From contig LVVQ01000002.1 in the NCBI GenBank assembly GCA_006954405.1, positions 62,001 through 126,000 of the forward strand: a DNA stretch of 64,000 nucleotides, in the 5' to 3' direction. The notes below the pieces were generated by a model. The model was not told the DNA's origin, ran no database searches, and was given only the letters and a program-made list of their open reading frames with translations. Source of the DNA: Candidatus Methanarcanum hacksteinii (GTDB lineage Archaea > Thermoplasmatota > Thermoplasmata > Methanomassiliicoccales > Methanomethylophilaceae). The position numbers and the translations under genes were made by a program. This document shows, in pieces, positions 24,779 to 32,328 of the stretch (position 1 is its first letter; each line of letters starts with the position of its first letter).

Positions 24779-25348
24779 TTAATTCTTCGGTCCGATCAGA
24801 CCTTCGGATATCAGGCGTTCTCTGAGTAGTGCCACAGCATTACCGCGATGTGATATCTCGTTCTTCTCTTCCACACCTATCTCGGCGAATGATCTCTCGT
24901 TGTCATGGGTGAATATGGGGTCGTATCCGAATCCCTCATTCCCTCTTTCGGAATCAAGTATGTATCCTGGGCACTCGCCAGTGACGATTATCGTTCTACC
25001 GCCGATATCGCACCCGATACAGCATTTGAAAACTGCGGATCTGTCCTTCACCCCTTCCATGAGTCTCAGGATCCCTTTGTTGCCTATGGTCTTCTGACCG
25101 TAGGCAGAATACGCCCCAGGGAATCCCTTCAAAGCATTGATGAACAATCCTGAATCGTCTATGATGAAGTCATTGACACCCTTGGAACGGATCTCATCCA
25201 TCCCTTTCCTCACAACCTCTTCCAATTCTGATGTTTGGATCTCATCGTATGGTAGGTGCAGATGTTCCATCTCCACTCCCATGTCCTCGAACGATCTCTG
25301 GAATTCCTTCACTTTGCCTGGATTGGATGTGATCACTTTCAGCTTCAT
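24779..25348 (-). CDS. rdgB: XTP/dITP diphosphatase (RdgB/HAM1 family)
   Basis: A 189-residue pyrophosphatase that removes non-canonical purine nucleotides such as XTP and dITP. It starts MKLKVITSNPGKVKEF, with the family's SNxxK motif, and contains DDSGLFINALKGFPGAYSA (65-83) and GFGYDPIF with SHRGNA near the end, all hallmark motifs. It overlaps the upstream bud32 gene by 4 nt (ATGA), a pairing also seen in other archaea, so the two form an operon. Confidence 0.95.
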   Translation of the reverse strand: MKLKVITSNPGKVKEFQRSFEDMGVEMEHLHLPYDEIQTSELEEVVRKGMDEIRSKGVNDFIIDDSGLFINALKGFPGAYSAYGQKTIGNKGILRLMEGVKDRSAVFKCCIGCDIGGRTIIVTGECPGYILDSERGNEGFGYDPIFTHDNERSFAEIGVEEKNEISHRGNAVALLRERLISEGLIGPKN

Positions 25349-25965
25349 GTGTATCTCGCCCTGCCTTTGATCTCCTCTACCTTCGCAAGTACCTGTTTGG
25401 ATTGTTTCATGTCCTTAGAATACGCTTCGATGACATTGTGGAACGCACCCTCTATCGTGGAATGCGCTGATGTGAATGCCCTTTCCAGAAGGCGTATATC
25501 GACACCCATCTCTTCCAAGCCGATGCGTGTATCCCCCAATGAGAAATCGATCAGACACATGTTACCATGTTCATCGATTATCATATTGGATGTAGTGAGG
25601 TCACCATGGCATATCTTACCGTTATGGAGTTTGGCGATCATCTGTCCGATCATTGTACAGATGACATCAGCATCCTCGGGATGTTCATCAAGAGCATCTT
25701 TCACACTCGTACCCTTCAGATACTCCATGGTGATGCTCCCATCCTCCAGATCGACATCGTACACAACAGGCGATCTCACTCCTGCCGCCCTAGCATCGAT
25801 CATTACCCTGACCTCGGTCTTGGTCCTTGCGATCCTGAGGTGTCTGTCGAGGTCAGGATGACGATAGCCTTTTGGTTCCCTGTGCTTCACGACCGCATCA
25901 CGATTGCGATATATCGTACGATACACGGTTGCCTCAGCCCCTCTCCTGATCTCGTTGCTTTCCAT
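25345..25965 (-). CDS. bud32: KEOPS complex kinase Bud32
   Basis: A 206-residue small atypical protein kinase/ATPase of the KEOPS complex that supports t6A tRNA modification by Kae1. It has the catalytic Lys27 (AVVKHR), HGDLTTSN (120-127) as the catalytic loop and LIDFSLG (138-144) as the DFG equivalent. It starts MESNEIRRGAEATVYR at 25965; the open frame upstream runs across the promoter. Unlike many euryarchaea, it is not fused to Kae1 here. A TATA-like stretch about 26 nt upstream suggests a leaderless message. Confidence 0.92.
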   Translation of the reverse strand: MESNEIRRGAEATVYRTIYRNRDAVVKHREPKGYRHPDLDRHLRIARTKTEVRVMIDARAAGVRSPVVYDVDLEDGSITMEYLKGTSVKDALDEHPEDADVICTMIGQMIAKLHNGKICHGDLTTSNMIIDEHGNMCLIDFSLGDTRIGLEEMGVDIRLLERAFTSAHSTIEGAFHNVIEAYSKDMKQSKQVLAKVEEIKGRARYT

Positions 25966-26031
25966 ACCCCGTGTCAATACGTCGTCATTTTTATTAATTG
26001 TGAATAACCTATTATGATAGAGGTATAAGGG

Positions 26032-26709
26032 ATGAAATACACCATCACTGGTGATAACCTTCAGTTCGTCAACGTCCAATTGGAACCTGGTGAGGAACTG
26101 ATGTCCACGTCCGGCTCCATGAGTTACATGACAGGCAATGTCAGGATGGAGGCCAAGATGGAAGGCGGATTGTTCAAAGGTGTCAAGAGGATGTTCTCTG
26201 GAGAATCCCTCTTCTTAGTGAAGTATCATGCGGAAGGAGGATCCGGTATCGTCGGACTCGGAGGGGATGTACCTGGGAAGATCATGGATATAGATGTGAC
26301 GAGGTGCCCATGGATAGTCCAGAAGACTGGATATCTTGGATCCGAACCCACTGTTGATCTCGACATAGCCTTCCAGAAGAAACTCGGCAATATGCTCTTC
26401 GGAGGAGAGGGATTGATACTCGAGAGGCTCAGCGGGAAAGGGATCGCATTCATCGGAGCCTGCGGTGATTTCAACGTTGTCGATCTCAGGCCTGGAGAAC
26501 AATACAAAGTATCCACCGGTAAAGCGGTCGCATGGGAGGAGACCGTAAGATACGATATAACCTCGACCGGAGGTGCGAAGACAGCACTCTTCGGAGGAGA
26601 GGGATTATTCGTCACCACATTGACAGGACCGGGGAAGATAGTGATACAATCCATGACCCTCGGGGACATGGCGATGGCATTATACCCATTCATGCCAAAG
26701 AATACGTGA
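26032..26709 (+). CDS. AIM24 / TIGR00266 family protein
   Basis: A 225-residue protein of the AIM24 family, a double-stranded beta-helix of unknown biochemical role, related to a yeast mitochondrial inner membrane protein. Family features include PGEELMSTSGSMSYM near the N terminus and repeated FGGEGL motifs (about 122-127 and 187-192). The next gene, a two-helix membrane protein, starts 4 nt later and is likely co-transcribed. Confidence 0.88.
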   Translation: MKYTITGDNLQFVNVQLEPGEELMSTSGSMSYMTGNVRMEAKMEGGLFKGVKRMFSGESLFLVKYHAEGGSGIVGLGGDVPGKIMDIDVTRCPWIVQKTGYLGSEPTVDLDIAFQKKLGNMLFGGEGLILERLSGKGIAFIGACGDFNVVDLRPGEQYKVSTGKAVAWEETVRYDITSTGGAKTALFGGEGLFVTTLTGPGKIVIQSMTLGDMAMALYPFMPKNT

Positions 26710-26713
26710 TAAC

Positions 26714-27037
26714 ATGGATCCAAATTCGATAAGGACGGAGAAGACGACGAGATCGGGATTGTTCCTGATGCTGTTGGTCATCGTGATCGTTGCTGTCGTA
26801 GGTGTTGTGGCATGGGTGTTCATGACATATCCCGACGTGGTCGAGAATCTGATCTATGCCGCATTGATAATCCTCGGTGCCATAGTCGTGATCGCTGTTG
26901 CGATATGGTTGTTCACACTCGTGATGGCCGTACCATACTACATGAAGAAGGGTGAATCATACCAGGATGACGTGAGTTATGACATGGATGATATCAAGCC
27001 CGTCAAAGAGGTACGCAGTGACGATAAGAAGGAGTGA
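26714..27037 (+). CDS. small membrane protein, two predicted helices
   Basis: A 107-residue protein with hydrophobic segments at about 15-38 and 45-75 and an acidic/charged C-terminal tail of about 30 residues. No family was recognised. It follows the AIM24 gene by 4 nt, suggesting joint function at the membrane. Confidence 0.7.
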   Translation: MDPNSIRTEKTTRSGLFLMLLVIVIVAVVGVVAWVFMTYPDVVENLIYAALIILGAIVVIAVAIWLFTLVMAVPYYMKKGESYQDDVSYDMDDIKPVKEVRSDDKKE

Positions 27038-27099
27038 ACATCACTCTTTCCTAAACATCTTTGAAAACTATTTTCTATTTTGTATCTTTATCATCAATC

Positions 27100-27759
27100 G
27101 TGGAAAGGATACCTACTGGATGCAATACATTCGACGCACTTCTGGGCGGAGGTCTCGAGAAGGGCAGCATAACACTGTTCTACGGCGAAGCAGGCACTGG
27201 AAAGACCAACATCTGTATGCAGACTGCATACAATGTAGTCAAATCCGGGAAGAAGGTAGCCTATATCGACACAGAAGGATTGTCGTCCGACAGGATAATG
27301 CAGATCTTCACAGAACCCGAATCCATCAAGGAACTGTTGGTATTCCAAGTACATAGTTTCGATGAGCAGACGGACAGGATAAACAAGGTCTGCAGATTAT
27401 GTAAAGCGAATGATAAGATCGGATTGGTGGTCGTAGATTCCATGACGATGTTCTATCGTCTCCATTCCGATGATATGCTTGTCAGGAACGAATTCATCAG
27501 ACAGATAGAGGTACTTATGGAGGCCGCTAGACAGAACGATATCGTGATAATGATAACGTCACAGGTCTACACCAACATAGGTTCAGGTTCTATTGAATTC
27601 CTCGGTGGTCATGCGTTGCATCACAACGCGAAAACCATAATACGTTTGGATAAGAGGACCAACGGGAGGCGTACAGCCAACATAGTGAAGCACCGCAGCC
27701 TTCCCGAAGGTAAATTCGCGAATTATCGTATCGTAGAGACAGGTATCGAAGGGGATTAG
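27100..27759 (+). CDS. radB: DNA repair and recombination protein RadB
   Basis: A 219-residue RecA-superfamily ATPase, a RadA paralogue of euryarchaea that assists homologous recombination. It starts with VERIPTGCNTFDALLGGGLE, has Walker A GEAGTGKT (29-36) and Walker B GLVVVDS, and lacks the N-terminal HhH domain of RadA, as RadB should. The GTG at 27100 gives the typical RadB N terminus; a frame opening at TTG 27061 adds hydrophobic residues with no family match. It ends in TAG, a rare stop in this window, and its stop overlaps the stop of the convergent GGPP synthase gene. Confidence 0.92.
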   Translation: MERIPTGCNTFDALLGGGLEKGSITLFYGEAGTGKTNICMQTAYNVVKSGKKVAYIDTEGLSSDRIMQIFTEPESIKELLVFQVHSFDEQTDRINKVCRLCKANDKIGLVVVDSMTMFYRLHSDDMLVRNEFIRQIEVLMEAARQNDIVIMITSQVYTNIGSGSIEFLGGHALHHNAKTIIRLDKRTNGRRTANIVKHRSLPEGKFANYRIVETGIEGD

Positions 27760-28745
27760 ACGTCCCTGCTCATCGCATACTCTGCGAGAGCGATCATGAA
27801 TTCCTTGTCCTTACTGTCCTTGAGACAATCGAGTTTGGAGATCGCATCCTTCGTATACTTCTCGGCCATCTCGATCGCATAATCTATGCTACCTGTCCTT
27901 TTCAGTATATTCCTTGCAACCTCTATCTCGTCCTCTGACGCATCCATCTTACCGAGAATCGATTCGAATCTGTCGAGATCTTCCTTATTCTTGATGTTCT
28001 TGAGTGCGTGACATACGATCACTGTGCTCTTACCTTTGCGTATATCGTTGCCTGCGGATTTTCCTGTCTTGGCAGGGTCGCCGATGATACCGAGTATATC
28101 ATCATACATCTGGAATGCGACACCCAGGGACATGGCGTAATCGCGTATGGCCATAGCAACATCATCATCCGCACCGCCGATCAATGCACCTCCTGCAGCA
28201 CCGGATGCGAAGAGGACACTCGTCTTGAGACGGATGGTCTCGATGTATTGCTCCATCGTGACCTTCTCGCCATTCTCATTGTTTATATCCATCTGCTGGC
28301 CGCGGGCAAGGTCCCATACAGCGACGGATACTATGTTGAGGATCTTCCTCATGACATCCGACGGGACATCCATCGTCGATATGATCTCGAACGCCTTGGC
28401 GAAGAGACCGTCACCAGCCAGGACAGCTGTCGGCATGCCGTATTTCACGTGTGATGTGGTCATACCGCGGCGTTTCTCATCCCCATCCATGAGGTCATCA
28501 TGGATCAGCGTGAAATTGTGTATGTATTCGATGGCGACCGCCAATGGTACAGCCTTATCCTTATCTCCGCCTACTGCACCGCATGCCGCTATCACCATGG
28601 ATGGTCTCATCCTCTTTCCGCCGTGATACGGGTACTGTCTGCAGGCTTCTACGAGGTTGTTCGGTTCCTCATCCTTTATGTATGATCTTATCGCACTGTC
28701 GAGTTCCTCGGACATTCTTGCAAGTTCTTGTTTAGCATCCATCAT
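27756..28745 (-). CDS. polyprenyl synthetase, likely geranylgeranyl diphosphate synthase
   Basis: A 329-residue trans-prenyltransferase that condenses IPP with allylic diphosphates to make the C20 chains of archaeal lipids. The first Asp-rich motif is DDLMD and the second DDILG, with GGKRMRP (about 43-49) for IPP binding. It starts at ATG 28745, which overlaps the stop of the IPP isomerase gene by 4 nt (ATGA). It is the last gene of an ipk-fni-synthase operon. Confidence 0.93.
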   Translation of the reverse strand: MMDAKQELARMSEELDSAIRSYIKDEEPNNLVEACRQYPYHGGKRMRPSMVIAACGAVGGDKDKAVPLAVAIEYIHNFTLIHDDLMDGDEKRRGMTTSHVKYGMPTAVLAGDGLFAKAFEIISTMDVPSDVMRKILNIVSVAVWDLARGQQMDINNENGEKVTMEQYIETIRLKTSVLFASGAAGGALIGGADDDVAMAIRDYAMSLGVAFQMYDDILGIIGDPAKTGKSAGNDIRKGKSTVIVCHALKNIKNKEDLDRFESILGKMDASEDEIEVARNILKRTGSIDYAIEMAEKYTKDAISKLDCLKDSKDKEFMIALAEYAMSRDV

Positions 28746-29794
28746 AATCCTTCCATCCATTCCTTCGTCCTTCCGACCGTCACGAATCCGGTCTCGGACA
28801 GCTCTTTGATGTTGGAGCAACCTGTCAGCATCATGGCCGTCCTAAGCTCCTCCTTGATCGTCAATAATGTTTCCTTCACAGCCTCATACGATTCCGTAGC
28901 GGCCTTCAGCACCGCGAACGATGCTCCCGCACATGATGCGCCCATAGCGATCGATCTTGCCACATCCAGGCCATTCATGATGCCTCCGGATGATATGATC
29001 GGTAATTTGGAATCCATCATGAGTAACGATACAGTGGCAGGTATGCCCCAGTCGAAGAACGTCCTTCCCAATCTCGATTTGGTGCGATCATTCTTCTCTA
29101 TGGCCCTGTACATCTCGATGGCTGAGAAGCTGGTCCCTCCCATACCTCCGATGTCTATCGCTCTCACGCCTATGCCGTTCAAACGTTCAGCCGTATCATG
29201 GGATATCCCTGCGCCCGTTTCTTTGACGATTATGGGGATCTCCTTCGCAAGATCTCTTATGGCCTCCAAGCATCCTTTGCCGTTCATATCCCCTTCGGGT
29301 TGTACAGATTCCTGGAGGAAGTTGAGGTGTATCGCCATGTAATCCGCGGATATCAATCCCATCAATCCCATGACATCATCCGCCTCAAGCGCATGCTTCT
29401 TCTTCTGTTCGACGAGTTGCGGTGCACCGACATTCCCTATGACCAATGGTATGTCGTAGTCGTTGATGACGCTATAGCTCTCTTTGCTGATGCCCTCTGC
29501 AGCGGCTCTCTGCGAACCGACACCCATTCCGACACCCACTTCGGCACATGCCTTGGCGATGTTCTCATTGATCCTTGTTGCGCCATCGAAACCGCCGGTT
29601 ATGGCATTGACGATGAATGGGAACTCCAATCTCTTGTCCAATACCATATCACTCGTATCGATATCATCATAATCGATCTCAGGCAGAGCCTCGTGTATGA
29701 ATCTGATGTCATCCCAATATCTGTATCCTGGGGTGACGTTCTCGTTCAATGTGATATTGATGTGGTCCGCTTTCCTACCCTCTATCCTAGCCAT
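28742..29794 (-). CDS. fni: type 2 isopentenyl-diphosphate delta-isomerase
   Basis: A 350-residue FMN- and NADPH-dependent enzyme interconverting IPP and DMAPP. Family features are RKADHI near the N terminus, NAITGG (about 63-68), GVGSQRAA, a QPEGD metal-binding motif and GGMGGTSF. It starts MARIEGRK at 29794, with AGGTGA 5 nt before it; a GTG three codons earlier is possible. It starts within 2 nt of the ipk stop and overlaps the next gene by 4 nt. Confidence 0.95.
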   Translation of the reverse strand: MARIEGRKADHINITLNENVTPGYRYWDDIRFIHEALPEIDYDDIDTSDMVLDKRLEFPFIVNAITGGFDGATRINENIAKACAEVGVGMGVGSQRAAAEGISKESYSVINDYDIPLVIGNVGAPQLVEQKKKHALEADDVMGLMGLISADYMAIHLNFLQESVQPEGDMNGKGCLEAIRDLAKEIPIIVKETGAGISHDTAERLNGIGVRAIDIGGMGGTSFSAIEMYRAIEKNDRTKSRLGRTFFDWGIPATVSLLMMDSKLPIISSGGIMNGLDVARSIAMGASCAGASFAVLKAATESYEAVKETLLTIKEELRTAMMLTGCSNIKELSETGFVTVGRTKEWMEGL

Positions 29795-29795
29795 A

Positions 29796-30569
29796 TCATT
29801 CACCTTCAGCTCTTGTACATATGACGTCCTCGCCCTTCAGGAGGGAGAGGAGCCTTCCTTCGACCATGCCATTGACGAGTATGCAGTCCCTTTCCTTGGA
29901 ACACATGTCAAGCATCGTCTCGATCTTCCCGCGTACGCCACCAGTGACATCGTCCACACTGATATCGGTGTTCACGGCGGACAGCGTATCCTTATCGATC
30001 TTTGATAACAGTTCTGCATTCGGATCGGTCTTCGGATCGGAATCGAATAGTCCATCGATATCGGAAACGAATATCACGCGTTCCACATCGAACATCTTCG
30101 CAAGGAGTTCGGTGATCTGATCGCCCGAACATATGGCGAATCCAAGATTTTTATCTTGGACAACATCCCCGAACATCACCGGCATGAGCCCTTTCTCTAC
30201 CATCATCCTGATGACGGATTCATCCTCGATCCTGAGGATCCTATCTTCCATATAGAATGCCGATCCCGGAGGGATGGATATCGCAGGTATGCCTGCATCG
30301 ATGAGTTCCTTGATTATCATGGAACTCAGGTCCCTCGTATCATAGCAGACCTGTGCTACGGCAGGTATCTGGGCATCATCGACATATCCTTCATTCAGTT
30401 TGAATCTCTTGGATATTATGTGCCCGAACGATCCTGCACCATGTACGATGATAACCTTCTGCCCGGATTCCTTTATCTCTTTGCATAATCTCGCAACAAC
30501 ATCCTTGTTGAATTTACGGTAATCCGTTTTATCAGTGATTATGCTCCCACCGAGTTTGATTATTATCAT
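29796..30569 (-). CDS. ipk: isopentenyl phosphate kinase
   Basis: A 257-residue amino-acid-kinase-fold enzyme that phosphorylates isopentenyl phosphate to IPP, the last step of the archaeal mevalonate variants. It starts MIIIKLGGSIITDK and contains GAGSFGH (44-50), whose His is the family's substrate-binding catalytic residue. It leads the ipk-fni-prenyl synthase operon, the core of lipid side-chain synthesis. Confidence 0.94.
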   Translation of the reverse strand: MIIIKLGGSIITDKTDYRKFNKDVVARLCKEIKESGQKVIIVHGAGSFGHIISKRFKLNEGYVDDAQIPAVAQVCYDTRDLSSMIIKELIDAGIPAISIPPGSAFYMEDRILRIEDESVIRMMVEKGLMPVMFGDVVQDKNLGFAICSGDQITELLAKMFDVERVIFVSDIDGLFDSDPKTDPNAELLSKIDKDTLSAVNTDISVDDVTGGVRGKIETMLDMCSKERDCILVNGMVEGRLLSLLKGEDVICTRAEGE

Positions 30570-30667
30570 CAAGTGTCGTGTAAGTTTACTTTAATAAAAA
30601 ATATTTGTACAACAATCGGCCAGTTTCAACACATACGCAGTGCTGGACGGAATAGGAATGAAGAAGT

Positions 30668-30763
30668 GGCCGACAGCGTTTCTGAGTTCCCGTACACTTG
30701 CGCAATACAGTACAGTCAGAGACGCAGGCGGGCTTTACTGCCGGGTTCGGAATGGGACCGGGA
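30668..30763 (-). pseudogene. 5S rRNA-like sequence lacking its 5' part
   Basis: The minus strand contains the conserved 5S block GGTCCCATTCCGAACCCGG, followed by CAGTAAAGCC, GTACTGTATTGCGC and GTACGGGAA in the correct order, ending GCTGTCGGCC, which matches the 3' end of archaeal 5S rRNA (closest in style to Thermoplasma). The first 25 or so bases, needed to pair with the 3' end (helix I) and for helix II, are missing: the upstream sequence does not complement the 3' strand. It may be a truncated copy. If it is functional, its 5' end is very unusual. Confidence 0.6.
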
Positions 30764-30800
30764 CCGAAATCCGTTGTTTTTGATATGAAACACATCATCC

Positions 30801-30835
30801 CCTATCCAACCGTTCGACACAAGCTCTTGGATAGG
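30801..30835. repeat. 9-bp perfect inverted repeat
   Basis: CCTATCCAA (30801-30809) and TTGGATAGG (30827-30835) flank a 17-nt loop. It lies between the 5S-like sequence and the plus-strand regulator gene. Its role (operator, RNA stem or processing site) is unknown. Confidence 0.45.
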
Positions 30836-30933
30836 ATTATACAATCCACCTTATCTATGATACAATGGTCAAAACGTCGTTTTTTTGACAGAATAAGGAC
30901 AATCATTATATCTCTGTCCGTCCGTGGCTACGC

Positions 30934-31689
30934 ATGGCCAGAACGAAGAAGGCTGTTGACGGTGCATTTGAGATCTATGCTGTCGATGATGGTTCGATCA
31001 ATAGTATCATCCAGGTTTCTGATCCGCTTCATATGCGCATCTTGAATGAGCTATCTGAATCACCACTTTCGATGAGTGAGGTGGCCGATATCACCGGAAA
31101 GGCTCAGTCCACGCTTTCGGTACACATGGAGCAATTGGTCAACCGTAATCTGATATCGTATGATTTCGATAAGAATGACAGCAGGAGGAAGATCTTCAGA
31201 TTGATCTCGAAGAAGATAGCATCTTCCAAGGATGTCATAGAACATCCCAAGGATGATTCCGAGGATTTCTTCGATAAGCTCATGGATGGGAAGGATTTCT
31301 TCAAGGATGCATTGATAAGGTTCCTGATCAAATTGGATTTCTCAGGTTTGGACTTCTCTCCTCTCACATTCGATATGGGGAGGGAGTTCGCTATGCATAT
31401 ATCGTCCAGATTGACATCCAACAAGGTCGAGGATGTCATCAGTTGGATACAGGAATTCTACGAGAGGAATGCAATAGGAGAGGTGTGCATCTATACCTTC
31501 ATGCCACTCACCATAATAATCAGATATGGCGAAACATTCCCTCTGCCGATAGATTCCATAGCATCATTCAACCATGGACTCTTCACAGGATTGTTGACGG
31601 GTGCTACGAACATACCTTATGTCATAACGAAATCAGAGATATTCGGTACAGGTAACAATTACCATAAGTTCGTCATCGAGGGTCAGTGA
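30934..31689 (+). CDS. winged-helix regulator with V4R-like C-terminal domain
   Basis: A 251-residue protein. Residues about 28-100 are an ArsR-like winged helix (DPLHMRILNELSESPLSMSEVA, a recognition helix in GKAQSTLSVHMEQL). The C-terminal half resembles the V4R ligand-binding domain (about 145-250: EVCIYTF and a final FNHGLFTGLLTG...VITKSEIFGTGNNYHKF arrangement) but lacks most of the cysteines normally used in V4R. A V4R domain after an HTH is the plan of the methanogen redox regulator MsvR; equivalence is inference. The start at 30934 is the first ATG of the frame; later ATGs are inside the domain. Confidence 0.7.
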   Translation: MARTKKAVDGAFEIYAVDDGSINSIIQVSDPLHMRILNELSESPLSMSEVADITGKAQSTLSVHMEQLVNRNLISYDFDKNDSRRKIFRLISKKIASSKDVIEHPKDDSEDFFDKLMDGKDFFKDALIRFLIKLDFSGLDFSPLTFDMGREFAMHISSRLTSNKVEDVISWIQEFYERNAIGEVCIYTFMPLTIIIRYGETFPLPIDSIASFNHGLFTGLLTGATNIPYVITKSEIFGTGNNYHKFVIEGQ

Positions 31690-31694
31690 CCCTC
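31678..31694. terminator. palindrome spanning two convergent stop codons
   Basis: GAGGGTCA-G-TGACCCTC is a perfect 8-bp dyad covering the regulator stop (31687-31689) and the hypC stop (31693-31695). As RNA it can form a stem in either direction and may end both transcripts. Confidence 0.45.
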
Positions 31695-31923
31695 ATTTGA
31701 ACTCTACGCCATCGTGGTCGAGGACATCATTCCAAAGTCTTATCGTCTCTTGGGCGTCATCCTCATCCATGACCTCTATGGCGAATCCAGCGTGTATGAC
31801 GGCCCAATCACCTACATTGGCATCGACCATCGACACATTGGCCTTCTTCATCACGCCGCCGAAGTCTATCTCCGCAATATCATCGTTTATCGAGACGATC
31901 TTACCGGGAATGGCCAAGCACAT
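31693..31923 (-). CDS. hypC: hydrogenase maturation chaperone HypC/HupF
   Basis: A 76-residue protein. MCLAIPGKIV at the N terminus is diagnostic of HypC, whose Cys2 binds the Fe(CN)2CO intermediate while building the [NiFe] site of hydrogenases. The need for Met1-Cys2 sets the start at 31923, although an ATG at 31929 overlaps the NAC stop. It lies just after the NAC gene; other hyp genes are not in the window. Confidence 0.93.
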   Translation of the reverse strand: MCLAIPGKIVSINDDIAEIDFGGVMKKANVSMVDANVGDWAVIHAGFAIEVMDEDDAQETIRLWNDVLDHDGVEFK

Positions 31924-31928
31924 CGTCA

Positions 31929-32288
31929 TCACTCCGTCATTATCTTGAGGATGGCCTCTGCCGGTTGTCCGCCGCATGCTTCCAAAGCCTCAATGGCCTT
32001 TTCGCGGTCGCATTGCGTCTGTGAGATCACGAGTTCGATATCCTCTTCAGGTATCGACAGAATATCATCGGATATCTCTCCAGGCGCTCTCTCGGACACG
32101 ATCCCAGAGATCTGATAGGTGGTTGAACCCTGCATCGTCATCGCATTGACATCGGGGTCACTGATGACGATATCCTTATCGGGGCACCTGATGATGACCT
32201 CTATGGCGTTGATGGATGCATTCGTGATGCCCATCTTCTTCATGGCTTGTTTCATCTGACGTGGGTTGATGCCCTTCATTCCAGACAT
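31929..32288 (-). CDS. nac: nascent polypeptide-associated complex protein
   Basis: A 119-residue archaeal NAC homologue that binds nascent chains at the ribosome. NPRQMKQAMKKMGI is the usual N terminus; the NAC beta-barrel follows (about 30-70), and the C-terminal UBA domain holds CDREKAIEALEACGGQPAEAI (about 93-113). The gene precedes hypC, with 5 nt between its stop and the chosen hypC start. Confidence 0.95.
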   Translation of the reverse strand: MSGMKGINPRQMKQAMKKMGITNASINAIEVIIRCPDKDIVISDPDVNAMTMQGSTTYQISGIVSERAPGEISDDILSIPEEDIELVISQTQCDREKAIEALEACGGQPAEAILKIMTE

Positions 32289-32328
32289 AATATCACCAAT
32301 ACGGTAGCTCTGATTAAACGTTTTTCAT

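Noticed and set aside
27757..27950. Pyrrolysine readthrough at the radB TAG
   Set aside because: The sequence after the TAG is the antisense of the GGPP synthase gene, and RadB has its normal length without it.
30601..30763. Circularly permuted 5S rRNA
   Set aside because: I looked downstream of the 3' end for the missing helix I and II strands; a short GGCCGA occurs near 30616-30621, but the rest of the 5' segment is absent.
30586..30798. 70-residue protein on the minus strand
   Set aside because: It lies over the 5S-like sequence and has cysteine/arginine-rich composition unlike a real protein.
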